Assembly (NCBI GenBank): GCA_027489375.1
Contig: JAIXZW010000012.1
Location: forward strand, 553,176 to 617,175
From: Paracoccaceae bacterium
GTDB lineage: Bacteria; Pseudomonadota; Alphaproteobacteria; Rhodobacterales; Rhodobacteraceae
Length of the DNA: 64,000 nt
Direction: 5' to 3'
Shown here: piece after piece, positions 1-8,967 of the stretch
How positions within the stretch are numbered: the stretch's first letter is position 1
Layout of the letters: each line of letters starts with the position of its first letter
Made by a program: the position numbers and the translations under genes
Notes under the pieces: generated by a model
Database searches by the model: none
Told to the model about the DNA's origin: nothing
The model's input: only the letters and a program-made list of their open reading frames with translations

Positions 1-32
1 CTTGCAGCGAAGGGTTAAGAAACCCTCAACGG

Positions 33-106
33 CTTCCTCTCGCCCCAAGTATCCTGCGGGGGGAGCCGCGCCCTTGCGCGGCGTGGGGGGCGGCACACGC
101 CCCCCC
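33..106 (+). repeat. Composite intergenic element, copy A
   Basis: Reads CTTCCTCTCGCCCC, then AAGTATCCTGCGGGGGG, then a perfect 7-bp stem (GCCGCGC 65-71 / GCGCGGC 76-82, loop CCTT), then GGGGGG (85-90), a CGGCACACG loop, and a run of Cs (100-106). The order of parts is the same as in the copies near 12.7, 18.7 and 52.9 kb, though the last loop is not CAGACGG here. It lies upstream of alr and downstream of whatever gene precedes the window. The G/C-run hairpin could end transcription, but no T-tract follows. Confidence 0.75.
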
Positions 107-201
107 TTGGCCACGGGCGCGGCGGTCACGTTTTGCGCTGACGGCACGGCGGGGCCAGAAAGCACTTGACCCCGCACGCGCCCCTGCCGAAAACCCCCCG
201 C

Positions 202-1260
202 ATGGCTACAGCGACCCTTACCATAGATCTCGACGCAATCGCCGCCAACTGGCGCGCGCTTGACCAGTGTTCCGCAAGCGGCGTCCAGACCGCCGCCGTG
301 GTCAAGGCCGATGCCTATGGCCTTGGCGCCGACCGCGTGGGCCGCACGCTGGCGCAGGCGGGGGCGCGGCGCTTCTTCGTCGCCGTGGCCGAAGAGGGCG
401 CGGCGCTGCGCCAGTCGCTCGGGCCGGGGCCGCAGATCAACATCCTGGGCGGGCATATGGCGGGGGATGCGGACATGATCCGCGATCTCGACCTGACCCC
501 CATGCTCAATTCTTTGCAACAGGTGACGCGGCATCTCGAATCGCTGCCCGGCCACCCGTTCGGCATCCAGCTTGACACCGGCATGAACCGGCTGGGGATC
601 GAGGCCGCCGAATGGCAGGCCATCGCCCCCATCGTGCTGGCGGCGAAACCCGAAATGCTGATGTCGCATCTGGCCTGCGCGGACGAGCCGGAGCATCCGA
701 TGAACCGCCACCAGCTTGCCAATTTCCACGCCATGACCGATGGCCTTGGCGTGCCGCGTTCCTTTGCGGCAACGGGGGGCATCCTGCTCGGGGCGGAGTA
801 TCACTTCGACCTGACGCGCCCCGGTGTCGGGCTTTACGGGGGTCGCCCCTATGCCGAACGTCCCGTGGTGCGCCTGTCGCTGCCGGTGATCCAGACGCGC
901 GAGGTCGCGGCGGGGGAGACCGTGGGCTATGCCTGCGGCTGGACCGCCGCGCGCCCCTCTGTCGTCGCCACGCTTGCCGCGGGTTATGCCGATGGCCTGC
1001 CGCGAAGCCTGTCGGGGCGCACCCCGCTTTGGGATGGCGACCGCACGGTGCCGCTGATCGGGCGCGTGTCGATGGACCTCATTACCGCCGATGTCACCGA
1101 CCTTGCCGAGGTTCCGCGCAGCCTTGACATCCTCTGCGCGCATCAGACGGTGGATGATCTGGCCGATATCGGCGGGACCATCGGCTACGAGATCCTGACC
1201 GCGCTCGGCCACCGCTATGCGCGGCGCTACACCGGACAAGCCACGGGTGGGCAGGCATGA
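202..1260 (+). CDS. alr: Alanine racemase
   Basis: A 352-residue fold-type III PLP enzyme that interconverts L- and D-alanine for peptidoglycan. The PLP lysine is Lys35 in the VVKADAYG motif, and the second catalytic base is Tyr243 in the GYACGW segment that precedes the family motif GYADGLPR. The C-terminal beta domain carries the typical RVSMD signature. I chose ATG 202 because the protein then begins directly with the conserved first strand; a TTG at 166 would add 12 residues. The stop overlaps the next start as ATGA (1257-1260), so translation is probably coupled to the ABC permease. D-amino-acid supply and outer-membrane lipid transport would thus be co-expressed. Confidence 0.95.
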   Translation: MATATLTIDLDAIAANWRALDQCSASGVQTAAVVKADAYGLGADRVGRTLAQAGARRFFVAVAEEGAALRQSLGPGPQINILGGHMAGDADMIRDLDLTPMLNSLQQVTRHLESLPGHPFGIQLDTGMNRLGIEAAEWQAIAPIVLAAKPEMLMSHLACADEPEHPMNRHQLANFHAMTDGLGVPRSFAATGGILLGAEYHFDLTRPGVGLYGGRPYAERPVVRLSLPVIQTREVAAGETVGYACGWTAARPSVVATLAAGYADGLPRSLSGRTPLWDGDRTVPLIGRVSMDLITADVTDLAEVPRSLDILCAHQTVDDLADIGGTIGYEILTALGHRYARRYTGQATGGQA

Positions 1261-2051
1261 CCCTGACCGCGCCCCTGACCACGCCCCTGGCCGCCATCGG
1301 CCGCCCCGTTCTGGCGATGCTGGCCTATATCGGGCGCATCGCGCTTTTCGCGGTTTCGGTGGTGAGCCACCTGTTCCGCCCGCCCTTTTACCCGCGAGAG
1401 TTCCTGACCGCGCTGATGCAGATCGGCTGGTTCTCGCTTCCCGTGGTCGGCCTGACCGCCGTTTTCACCGGCGGTGCGCTGGCGCTGCAAATCTACTCGG
1501 GCGGGGCGCGGTTCAATGCCGAGGCGGCGGTTCCCTCGATCGTCGCCATCGGCATGGTGCGCGAGCTTGGCCCCGTGCTTGGTGGTCTGATGGTGGCGGC
1601 GCGGGTTGCTTCGTCCATCGCGGCCGAGATCGGGACGATGAAGGTGACGGAGCAGATCGACGCGCTGGTCACGCTGTCCACCAACCCGTTGAAATACCTT
1701 GCCCTGCCCCGCGTTCTGGCGGCGACCCTTGCCGTGCCGGTGCTGGTTGCCACGGGCGATGCCATAGGGATCGCGGGGGGCTGGCTGGTGGGGGTGCATC
1801 GGCTTGGCTTCAACCCCGCGACCTATTTGCAGAACACCTATGATTTCCTGCAAAGTTGGGACGTCGTGTCCGGCCTGTGGAAGGGTGCTGCCTTCGGCTT
1901 CATCGTGGCGCTGATGGGCTGCTATCACGGGATGAATTCGGGCCGTGGCGCGCAGGGTGTCGGGGCGGCGACCAAGGCCGCTGTCGTGGGGGCATCGGTG
2001 CTGATCCTTGCCACCAACTACCTGCTGACCGAGGTGTTCTTCACCTCATGA
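1257..2051 (+). CDS. mlaE: MlaE-family ABC transporter permease
   Basis: A 264-residue integral membrane protein of the MlaE/YrbE/TGD1 permease family, which moves phospholipid between the inner membrane and the outer envelope together with an MlaF ATPase and an MCE-domain (MlaD) protein. Visible family signatures are the segment [18 protein letters not shown], the conserved [16 protein letters not shown] stretch that faces the ATPase, and a run of hydrophobic segments to the C-terminus. It starts inside the alr stop (ATGA) and its own stop overlaps the ATPase start, again as ATGA. No MCE-domain gene is in the window, so the substrate-carrying partner must lie elsewhere. Confidence 0.9.
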   Translation: MTLTAPLTTPLAAIGRPVLAMLAYIGRIALFAVSVVSHLFRPPFYPREFLTALMQIGWFSLPVVGLTAVFTGGALALQIYSGGARFNAEAAVPSIVAIGMVRELGPVLGGLMVAARVASSIAAEIGTMKVTEQIDALVTLSTNPLKYLALPRVLAATLAVPVLVATGDAIGIAGGWLVGVHRLGFNPATYLQNTYDFLQSWDVVSGLWKGAAFGFIVALMGCYHGMNSGRGAQGVGAATKAAVVGASVLILATNYLLTEVFFTS

Positions 2052-2794
2052 TCGAGCTTTCCGCTGTCCATAAATCCTTTGGCCCCAACCGCGTGCTGCG
2101 CGGGGTGGACCTGACCGTTCCCAAGGGCGAGAGCATGGTCATCATCGGTGGTTCCGGCACGGGCAAGTCGGTGCTGCTGAAATGCATCCTCGGCCTCGTG
2201 ACGCCGGATGCGGGGATGATTTCGCTTGATGGTCAAGACGTTACGCGGGCCGACCGCGATGCGTTCCTTGCCCGTTTCGGGATGCTGTTCCAAGGCGGGG
2301 CGCTGTTCGATTCGCTCCGCGTCTGGGAGAATGTCGCCTTTCGTCTGCTGCGCGGGAGCCTGAAGCGGCCCAAGGCGGAAGCGCGCGAGATTGCCATCGA
2401 AAAGCTGCGCCGCGTCGGGTTGAAGCCCGAAACCGCCGACCTGTTTCCCGCCGAACTTTCGGGGGGCATGCAAAAGCGCGTGGGATTGGCGCGGGCGATT
2501 GCGGCAAGCCCCGAGATCATCTTTTTCGACGAACCGACAACGGGGTTGGACCCGATCATGTCGGGCGTGATCAACGACCTGATCCGCGAGATCGTGACCG
2601 AGATGGGCGCCACCGCCATGACGATCACGCATGACATGTCATCGGTGCGTGCCATCGCGGACAAGGTGGCGATGCTGCATGACGGGCTGATCCGCTGGAC
2701 CGGCCCTGTGGCGGAAATGGACGCGGCATCAGACCCTTATCTGCAACAGTTCATCCACGGGCGCGCTGACGGCCCCATCGCCTCGGTGCGGTGA
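2048..2794 (+). CDS. mlaF: MlaF-like ABC transporter ATP-binding protein
   Basis: A 248-residue ATPase partner of the permease just upstream. Walker A is GGSGTGKS (residues 34-41), the ABC signature is LSGGM (137-141) and Walker B with its catalytic glutamate is IIFFDEP (157-163), followed by the D-loop TTGLDP. The signature LSGGMQKRVGLARA is the form typical of MlaF-type lipid-transport ATPases. ATG 2048 overlaps the permease stop by four bases; longer in-frame upstream sequence lies inside the permease gene and was rejected. The stop overlaps the next small membrane gene as TGATG, indicating a single operon from alr onward. Confidence 0.92.
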   Translation: MIELSAVHKSFGPNRVLRGVDLTVPKGESMVIIGGSGTGKSVLLKCILGLVTPDAGMISLDGQDVTRADRDAFLARFGMLFQGGALFDSLRVWENVAFRLLRGSLKRPKAEAREIAIEKLRRVGLKPETADLFPAELSGGMQKRVGLARAIAASPEIIFFDEPTTGLDPIMSGVINDLIREIVTEMGATAMTITHDMSSVRAIADKVAMLHDGLIRWTGPVAEMDAASDPYLQQFIHGRADGPIASVR

Positions 2795-3165
2795 TGGAGG
2801 CGCTTTTCGACCGCGCCCTGCTTGCCGCGCAGTCGCCTGTCGTGCTGTTCCTGCTTTACCTTTCGCCCGTCGCCATTTCGGTTGCCGCCCTTGCAAGCTG
2901 GCGCAATGCCGTCCCGGGGGCGGCGATCATCGCCGTGTCGGGGATGGCCTATTCCGTCTGGCTTCTGGTCCCCTTTGGCTTCGGGATCGTCGAGGCGCGG
3001 CAGGTGTCGGCCTATGCGTCGATCCTTGGCTGGATCTGGCTGGTGATGGCATGGGGACGGCATGTGCTGACGGAATGGCCCGCGCCGATGTGGGGGCATT
3101 GGGTGGCGGGGACGGTGCTGTTTGCCCTGCCCTTCGCGACCCTTGTCGCAATGCTGATCCGGTGA
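2794..3165 (+). CDS. Small four-helix membrane protein, unknown function
   Basis: A 123-residue protein made almost entirely of four hydrophobic segments (about residues 12-33, 39-62, 71-86, 101-122) with short polar loops. No catalytic motif is visible and I do not recognise the family. The ATG at 2794 overlaps the ATPase stop (TGATG); a GTG at 2791 would add one residue. Its place at the end of the MlaEF-like operon suggests a membrane accessory role, but that is inference only. Confidence 0.75.
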   Translation: MEALFDRALLAAQSPVVLFLLYLSPVAISVAALASWRNAVPGAAIIAVSGMAYSVWLLVPFGFGIVEARQVSAYASILGWIWLVMAWGRHVLTEWPAPMWGHWVAGTVLFALPFATLVAMLIR

Positions 3166-3173
3166 CGAACCGT

Positions 3174-3206
3174 GATGCACAGAGGATGCACACTTGATGC
3201 ATACGC
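3174..3206 (+). repeat. Three phased 11-bp direct repeats upstream of radA
   Basis: GATGCA occurs at 3174, 3185 and 3196, exactly 11 bp apart; the repeat units are GATGCACAGAG, GATGCACACTT and GATGCATACGC. The array sits in the 63-bp gap between the small membrane gene and radA, 23 bp before the radA start. Helically phased repeats of this kind often bind a regulator, but no known box was recognised. Confidence 0.6.
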
Positions 3207-3228
3207 CGCTTTCTGATCACCCTGCCGC

Positions 3229-4587
3229 ATGAGCAAGAACACCCCCCAATTCACCTGCACTGCCTGCGGTGCCGTGCATCGCAAATGGGCGGGCAAATGC
3301 GACGCTTGCGGTGCGTGGAATTCGATCATCGAGGAAGCGCCGCTGTCCACCGGACCCAAACCGCTGGGGGCCAAGGGCCGGACGATCCCGCTGACCGACC
3401 TTGCCACCGAGGAAGCGCCGCCGCCGCGTGCGAGTTCGGGCCTTGACGAGTTGGACCGCGTTCTGGGCGGCGGGCTGGTGCCTGCTTCGGCCATCCTTGT
3501 GGGCGGCGATCCGGGGATCGGGAAATCGACGTTGCTGCTGCAAGCCACCGCCGCCTTTGCGCGGCGCGGGCTGAAATGTCTTTACATCTCGGGCGAGGAG
3601 GCGAGCGCGCAGGTGCGGATGCGGGCGCAACGGCTTGGCCTTGCCGATGCGCCCGTGGCGCTGGGGGCGGAAACCTCGCTCCGCGATATCCTGACCACGC
3701 TCGATGCCGAACGGCCCGACCTTGCGGTGATCGATTCGATCCAGACCATGTGGCTGGATACGGTTGAAGCGGCCCCCGGTTCCGTGTCACAGGTGCGTGC
3801 GGCGGCGCATGAGCTTGTGACCTTTGCCAAGCGGCGGGGGGTTGCCGTCATCCTCGTCGGCCATGTGACAAAAGAGGGGCAGATTGCCGGTCCCCGTGTC
3901 GTCGAACACATGGTCGACACGGTGCTCTATTTCGAGGGCGAGCGCGGCCACCAGTTCCGCATCCTGCGCGCGGTCAAGAACCGCTTCGGACCCGCTGACG
4001 AGATCGGCGTCTTCGAGATGACCGGAAACGGGCTGGCCCAAGTCACCAACCCTTCGGCGCTGTTCCTGTCCGACCGTGGCCAGACCACGCCGGGATCGGC
4101 AGTCTTTGCAGGCATCGAAGGCACGCGGCCCGTGCTGACCGAGATTCAGGCGCTTGTCGCGCCTTCGAACCTCGGCACGCCAAGGCGGACGGTGGTGGGC
4201 CTCGATTCCGGTCGCCTGTCCACCATCCTCGCGGTGCTGGAGGCGCGCTGTGGCATTCCCTTTGCGGGGCTGGATGTTTTCCTGAACGTGGCGGGCGGGA
4301 TGCGGGTCAGCGAACCCGCCGCCGACCTTGCCGTGGCGGCGGCGCTTTTGTCGGCGCGGGAAGATGTGGCTTTGCCGCCCGACATGGTGCTTTTCGGTGA
4401 AATCTCGCTGTCGGGCGCGTTGCGGCCCGTGGGGCAGACCGAAAACAGGTTGAAAGAGGCCTCGAAACTTGGTTTCTCACAGGCGGTTGCGCCGGAACGG
4501 TCGAAACTGGGGGCGGATACTGGCATGAAGCTGCGGCAGATGCCGGATCTGACGGCCTTTGTGGGTGAAATGTTCGGGGCCGGTTAA
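3229..4587 (+). CDS. radA: DNA repair protein RadA
   Basis: A 452-residue RecA-like ATPase that promotes branch migration and processing of recombination intermediates. The N-terminal C4 zinc finger is Cys10, Cys13, Cys24, Cys27. Walker A is GGDPGIGKST (92-101), Walker B lies around LAVIDS (165-170), and the RadA-specific KNRFG motif is at 250-254. The C-terminal Lon-protease-like domain is present and ends normally. Length fits the family. The ribosome binding site before ATG 3229 is poor. Follows the three 11-bp GATGCA repeats, and precedes cvpA by 20 bp. Confidence 0.97.
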   Translation: MSKNTPQFTCTACGAVHRKWAGKCDACGAWNSIIEEAPLSTGPKPLGAKGRTIPLTDLATEEAPPPRASSGLDELDRVLGGGLVPASAILVGGDPGIGKSTLLLQATAAFARRGLKCLYISGEEASAQVRMRAQRLGLADAPVALGAETSLRDILTTLDAERPDLAVIDSIQTMWLDTVEAAPGSVSQVRAAAHELVTFAKRRGVAVILVGHVTKEGQIAGPRVVEHMVDTVLYFEGERGHQFRILRAVKNRFGPADEIGVFEMTGNGLAQVTNPSALFLSDRGQTTPGSAVFAGIEGTRPVLTEIQALVAPSNLGTPRRTVVGLDSGRLSTILAVLEARCGIPFAGLDVFLNVAGGMRVSEPAADLAVAAALLSAREDVALPPDMVLFGEISLSGALRPVGQTENRLKEASKLGFSQAVAPERSKLGADTGMKLRQMPDLTAFVGEMFGAG

Positions 4588-4607
4588 GGCCGATACGGGA
4601 GAGTTCG

Positions 4608-5195
4608 ATGGAAGGCTTCACTCTGGTCGACGCGGTCGTTGCGGGCGTCATCCTTCTGTCGGCGATCCTTGCCTATGCGCGGGGTCTGGTGCGCGAGGGC
4701 ATGGCCATCGTCGGCTGGATCGGGGCCGCCATCGTGGGCTTCATGTTCGCAGCCCCTGTGCAGCCGCTGGTCAAGGAATTGCCCGTGGTGGGCAAGTTCC
4801 TGTCGGATAGCTGCGAATTGTCCATCGTCGCGGCCTTTGCCGTGGTCTTTGCGCTGGCGCTGATCGTGGCCTCGCTCTTCACGCCGCTTCTGTCCTCGGC
4901 CATTCACCGCACGGTGCTGGGCGGGATCGACCAGGGCCTGGGCTTCCTGTTCGGGGCGGTGCGGGGCGTGTTGCTCGTCGCCGTGGCCTTCATCGTCTAT
5001 GACCGCGCCATCGCTTCGGAAGCGATCCCGATGGTGGACGAAAGCCGCTCGGCCAAGATCTTCGCCTCGTTGCAGGACCAGCTTGACGCCAATATCCCGA
5101 CCGATGCTCCCGGCTGGATCGTGGGCCGCTACAACGAATTGACCAGCATCTGCGCCGATGCGGCAGCGGCAGCCGAGGCGGCACCTGCAAACTGA
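4608..5195 (+). CDS. cvpA: CvpA family membrane protein
   Basis: A 195-residue protein of the CvpA (colicin V production) family with four predicted membrane segments, an early LVDAVVAGVILLSAILAYARGLVRE-type first helix with its conserved Arg-Gly, and a soluble C-terminal tail rich in alanine. CvpA is linked to colicin V export and envelope stress tolerance, and its gene commonly lies next to purF, as here. A GGGAGAG ribosome binding site stands 5 bases before ATG 4608. purF follows after 109 bp. Confidence 0.9.
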   Translation: MEGFTLVDAVVAGVILLSAILAYARGLVREGMAIVGWIGAAIVGFMFAAPVQPLVKELPVVGKFLSDSCELSIVAAFAVVFALALIVASLFTPLLSSAIHRTVLGGIDQGLGFLFGAVRGVLLVAVAFIVYDRAIASEAIPMVDESRSAKIFASLQDQLDANIPTDAPGWIVGRYNELTSICADAAAAAEAAPAN

Positions 5196-5304
5196 GCACA
5201 GGGCCTGTGCATTTCCCCCCGCCGCGCTGCGGCATATGGGGGTGACAGCGGCACGGTAAAGCCCTACATCAAGGCGCATCTCTTCCCACGGATTCGGAGG
5301 CCTT

Positions 5305-6768
5305 ATGCGGCGCTTCCTCTCGCACCCCTTTGACGATGACAAGCTCAAGGAGGAGTGCGGCGTTTTCGGCGTGGTCGGCGTTGCCGATGCCGCCAATTTC
5401 GTGGCCCTCGGCCTGCACGCCCTGCAACATCGCGGGCAGGAAGCGGGGGGGATCGTGTCCTACGACCCCGAGAACGGCTTCAACTCGGCCCGCCGCTTCG
5501 GCTATGTGCGCGACAACTTCACCAAGGCCGATGTGATGCAGACCCTGCCGGGGCAGCTTGCCATCGGCCATGTGCGCTATTCCACCGCCGGATCAAAGGG
5601 CGCGACCGCGATCCGCGACGTGCAGCCCTTCTTCGGCGAGTTTTCGATGGGCGGGGCCGCCATCGCCCATAACGGCAACCTGACCAATGCCGCCGCCCTG
5701 CGGCGCGAGCTGATCGAGCGCGGGTCGATCTTCCAATCCTCGTCCGACACCGAATGCATCATCCACCTGATGGCGCGGTCGATCCAGTCGACCATTCCCG
5801 AACGCATCAAGGACGCGCTGCGGCGGGTCGAGGGGGCGTTCTCCATCGTCGCCATGACCCGCACCAAGCTGATCGGCGTGCGCGACCCGCTGGGCGTGCG
5901 TCCGCTGGTGCTGGGGCGTGTGGGCGATTCAGGATGGGCGCTGTCGTCCGAAACCTGCGCGCTTGACATCATCGGTGCGGAATTCGTGCGCGAGGTGGAA
6001 GCGGGCGAGATGGTCGTGATCGAAGGCAACAAGGTGGAAAGCTTCCGCCCCTTCTCTCCGGCCAAGTCGCGCTTCTGCATCTTCGAACACGTCTATTTCA
6101 GCCGCCCCGACAGCATCCTTGGCGGGCGTTCGGTCTATGAGACCCGCCGCCAGATCGGCGTGGAGCTGGCCCGCGAGGCGCCGGTGGATGCCGACCTCGT
6201 CTGTCCCGTGCCGGACAGCGGCACGCCTGCGGCGATCGGCTATTCGCAGGAGTCGGGGATTCCCTATGCGATGGGGATCATCCGCAACCAGTACATGGGC
6301 CGGACCTTCATCGAACCGACCGAGCAGATCCGCAACATGGGTGTGCGCCTGAAGCTGAACGTCAACCGTGCGCTGATCAAGGGCAAGCGGGTGATCCTCG
6401 TCGACGACTCGGTCGTGCGCGGGACCACCAGCCGCAAGATCAAGGACATGATCCTCGATGCCGGCGCGGCGGAGGTCCATTTCCGCATCGCCTCGCCCCC
6501 GACCGCATGGCCGTGCTTCTACGGGGTGGATACGCCGGAGCGGTCGAAGCTGCTGGCCGCGACCATGTCCGAGGACGAGATGCGCGACTGGATCGGGGTC
6601 GACAGCCTCAAGTTCATCTCGCTCGACGGGCTTTACCGTGCAGCGGGCGAGGTTTCGGGGCGCGACCCCGCCGCGCCGCGCTATTGCGATGCCTGCTTCT
6701 CGGGGGATTACCCCGTGGCCCCCTCGGACAAGATCGAGGAAGGGTTCGAGATGAAGGCGGCGGAATAA
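5305..6768 (+). CDS. purF: Amidophosphoribosyltransferase
   Basis: A 487-residue enzyme for the first committed step of purine synthesis (PRPP plus glutamine to phosphoribosylamine). A 17-residue leader precedes Cys18 (KEECGVFG), the glutaminase nucleophile exposed by propeptide removal. The PRPP loop VILVDDSVVRGTT starts at residue 363. Cys258, Cys404, Cys461 and Cys464 match the four ligands of the Bacillus-type oxygen-sensitive [4Fe-4S] enzymes, so this is the iron-sulfur class rather than the E. coli class. A strong GGAGG stands before ATG 5305. Confidence 0.97.
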   Translation: MRRFLSHPFDDDKLKEECGVFGVVGVADAANFVALGLHALQHRGQEAGGIVSYDPENGFNSARRFGYVRDNFTKADVMQTLPGQLAIGHVRYSTAGSKGATAIRDVQPFFGEFSMGGAAIAHNGNLTNAAALRRELIERGSIFQSSSDTECIIHLMARSIQSTIPERIKDALRRVEGAFSIVAMTRTKLIGVRDPLGVRPLVLGRVGDSGWALSSETCALDIIGAEFVREVEAGEMVVIEGNKVESFRPFSPAKSRFCIFEHVYFSRPDSILGGRSVYETRRQIGVELAREAPVDADLVCPVPDSGTPAAIGYSQESGIPYAMGIIRNQYMGRTFIEPTEQIRNMGVRLKLNVNRALIKGKRVILVDDSVVRGTTSRKIKDMILDAGAAEVHFRIASPPTAWPCFYGVDTPERSKLLAATMSEDEMRDWIGVDSLKFISLDGLYRAAGEVSGRDPAAPRYCDACFSGDYPVAPSDKIEEGFEMKAAE

Positions 6769-6867
6769 CCCCGCTTGGCGGAGCGGAACGGGCGGAAATC
6801 CCCCGACGCCGGAACCTGCATGATGGAATGATGTTCTCTCCCCGACCGAACCGAAGGGGAGAGTTCC

Positions 6868-7521
6868 ATGCCAGACACACCATTCCGCAACGTCTTCATC
6901 CTTTGCACGGGGCGCTGCGGGTCCACCACCTTTGACCGTGCCTGCCGCCACATCACCAACTGGACGAGCGGTCACGAAACCCGCAGCCACTTGCTTGGCC
7001 CCGAGCGGCTGGCCTATCCCCCGCGCCATATCGAAGCCGACAACCGCCTGTCATGGATGCTTGGCCGTCTGGACCGCGCCTATGGCAGGGATGCGGCCTA
7101 TGTCCACCTGACCCGCGATGCCGAAGACGTGGCGCGCTCCTACGCGGGGCGGGCGGCTTACGGCCTCATGCGGGCCTATGCCCGCGGCATCATCCTTCCC
7201 GCGCCCGGAACTTTCGAATACGACGACCGTCCCGTCATGGACCATGCCCGCGACATGGTCGAAACCGTCACGACGAACATCGAAACCTTCCTGTCCGGCA
7301 AGCCGCATGTGATGCGGATGCGGCTGGAAGACGCGGCCACCGACTTTCCCGCATTCTGGGACTGGATCGGCGCATCGGGCCGCCTTGACTTGGCCTTGCA
7401 AGAGTGGTCCATCCGCCACAATGAAACCTTGCCTCGGGCACGGGGGCGGATCGGAAGGGTGCTGTCATGGCCGAAACGGAAACACGCATCGCACTCGTCA
7501 CCGGAGCATCGCGCGGGCTAG
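6868..7521 (+). CDS. Sulfotransferase-like P-loop protein
   Basis: A 217-residue soluble protein beginning with a hydrophobic strand and the P-loop GRCGSTTF (about residues 15-22), the pattern that holds the 5'-phosphosulfate of PAPS in sulfotransferases. A later VHLTRDAEDVARSY segment fits the 3'-phosphate-binding region with its Arg and Ser. Substrate is unknown. The last 55 bases overlap the following SDR gene in another frame, so the two are likely co-transcribed; GGGGAGAG precedes ATG 6868. The C-terminal tail is basic and low in structure and may be an effect of the overlap. Confidence 0.7.
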   Translation: MPDTPFRNVFILCTGRCGSTTFDRACRHITNWTSGHETRSHLLGPERLAYPPRHIEADNRLSWMLGRLDRAYGRDAAYVHLTRDAEDVARSYAGRAAYGLMRAYARGIILPAPGTFEYDDRPVMDHARDMVETVTTNIETFLSGKPHVMRMRLEDAATDFPAFWDWIGASGRLDLALQEWSIRHNETLPRARGRIGRVLSWPKRKHASHSSPEHRAG

Positions 7522-8135
7522 GGGCGGCGCTGGCCGAACAGCTTGCGCTGCGGGGCTGGCAGGTGGTGGCGGTGGCGCGCACCGTGGGCGGTCTGGAAGA
7601 GCTGGACGACCGTGTTAAGGCTGCGGGCCTTCCCGGTGCGGGCAACCTGACCCTCGCGCCGATGGATGTGACGAACGAGGATGCGATGCGGCATCTGTGC
7701 CTGTCGGTCCACCAGCGTTGGGGCAAGGTCGATCTTTGGGTCCATGCGGCGGTCCATGCGGCACCCCTTTCGCCTGCGGGCAGCATCGACATGAAGGATT
7801 GGGACAAGTCCTTTGCCACCAATGCCCGCGCCACGGGGTCGCTGATCCCGATGGTCGAACCGCTGCTCCGTGCGGCACCTGCGGGGGCGGCGCTTTTCTT
7901 CGATGACCCGCGTGCGGGGGCAAAGTTCTTCGGCTCTTACGGAGCGTCCAAGGCGGCGCAGATGGCCGTGGTGCGGTCATGGCAGGCGGAATCGGTCAAG
8001 ATCGGCCCGCGCGTGCTGATCGACACGCCCGCCCCCATGCCCACCGCCACCCGCGCCCGCTTCTTCCCCGGCGAGGACCGCTCGGTCCTGACCGATCCGC
8101 GGCGCGAGGCGGCGCGCATCCTCGACGCGCTGTGA
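7467..8135 (+). CDS. Short-chain dehydrogenase/reductase with altered active site
   Basis: A 222-residue Rossmann-fold SDR. The cofactor loop is TGASRGLG near the N-terminus and the YGASK active-site motif is present. However, the position 13-14 residues before the tyrosine reads FFDD rather than the usual serine, so the Ser-Tyr-Lys triad is incomplete and activity is uncertain. The Asn before the active site is replaced too (HAAVHAAP region). ATG 7467 lies inside the sulfotransferase-like gene. Possibly a redox-sensing or scaffolding SDR; substrate unknown. Confidence 0.75.
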   Translation: MAETETRIALVTGASRGLGAALAEQLALRGWQVVAVARTVGGLEELDDRVKAAGLPGAGNLTLAPMDVTNEDAMRHLCLSVHQRWGKVDLWVHAAVHAAPLSPAGSIDMKDWDKSFATNARATGSLIPMVEPLLRAAPAGAALFFDDPRAGAKFFGSYGASKAAQMAVVRSWQAESVKIGPRVLIDTPAPMPTATRARFFPGEDRSVLTDPRREAARILDAL

Positions 8136-8145
8136 TCGGCGCGCC

Positions 8146-8163
8146 AAACTAACATGTCAGTTT
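8146..8163. promoter_or_regulatory. Near-palindromic candidate operator
   Basis: The 18-mer AAACTAACATGTCAGTTT is a palindrome except for one mismatched pair (A/C flanking the ACATGT core). It is in the 90-bp gap before the BDH2-like SDR gene. The form resembles TetR-family operators; no TetR gene is in the window. Confidence 0.45.
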
Positions 8164-8225
8164 GCCCTTGCGCCTGAGCGCCTTTCCCGCTTGACTGCCT
8201 GCCAGTGAATTCGGGGAAAACTGCC

Positions 8226-8960
8226 ATGCGTCTCAAAGGAAAAACCGCCTTCTGCACCGCTTCCGGCGCGGGGATCGGGCTTGCCACCGTGCGGGCCTTT
8301 GCTGCCGAAGGGGCGCGGGTGATCGCGACCGACCTGAACGCCAAGGCGGTCGAGGCGCTGACGGCCGAAGGGATCGAGGCGCATCGGCTCGATGTCACCG
8401 ATGGCGCGGCGGTCAAGGCGATGGCGGAGAAGGTCGGGGCGGTCGACATCCTGTTCAACTGCGCGGGCTATGTGCATGCCGGCACGATTCTTGACTGCGA
8501 CGAGGATGCCTTCGACTTCTCGGTCGAGCTGAACGTCAAATCGCTTTACCGCATGACCCGCGCCTTCCTGCCCGCGATGCTGGACAACGGCGGCGGGTCC
8601 ATCGTCAACATCGCCTCGGTCGCTTCGTCGATCATCGCGGCGCCGAACCGCTTCATCTATGGCGCGACCAAGGCCGCCGTGATCGGCATCACCAAATCGG
8701 TCGCCGCCGATTACGTCACGCGCGGCATCCGCTGCAATGCGATCTGCCCTGCCACGGTGGAAAGCCCCTCGCTCGAACAGCGGATGCGGGCGCAGGGGGA
8801 TTACGAAGCGGCCCGCGCCGCCTTTATCGCGCGCCAGCCGATGGGACGGATCGGCAAGCCCGAAGAGATTGCGGCGCTGGCCGTCTACCTCGCCTCGGAG
8901 GAAAGCGCCTTTATGACGGGGCAGGCGATCAGCATCGACGGCGGTTGGACCAACGTCTGA
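8226..8960 (+). CDS. SDR dehydrogenase of the BDH2/DHRS6 type
   Basis: A 244-residue classical SDR. TASGAGIG forms the NAD loop, NCAGYVHAG the strand-4 Asn region, and YGATK the active-site Tyr/Lys with the serine in the preceding IASVAS segment. The sequence pattern is close to cytosolic 3-hydroxybutyrate dehydrogenase type 2 (BDH2/DHRS6) and to 2-keto-3-deoxy-L-fuconate dehydrogenases, including the C-terminal MTGQAISIDGGW. An Arg- and Asp-containing second strand (ATDLNA) indicates NAD preference. ATG 8226 is preferred, with GGGGAAAA before it; a GTG at 8205 is possible. Exact substrate cannot be read from sequence. Confidence 0.85.
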   Translation: MRLKGKTAFCTASGAGIGLATVRAFAAEGARVIATDLNAKAVEALTAEGIEAHRLDVTDGAAVKAMAEKVGAVDILFNCAGYVHAGTILDCDEDAFDFSVELNVKSLYRMTRAFLPAMLDNGGGSIVNIASVASSIIAAPNRFIYGATKAAVIGITKSVAADYVTRGIRCNAICPATVESPSLEQRMRAQGDYEAARAAFIARQPMGRIGKPEEIAALAVYLASEESAFMTGQAISIDGGWTNV

Positions 8961-8967
8961 CGGGGTG

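Noticed and set aside
1856..2047. A longer form of the MlaF-like ATPase
   Set aside because: The extra residues are another-frame reading of the permease gene; ATG 2048 gives the standard N-terminus and an ATGA overlap.
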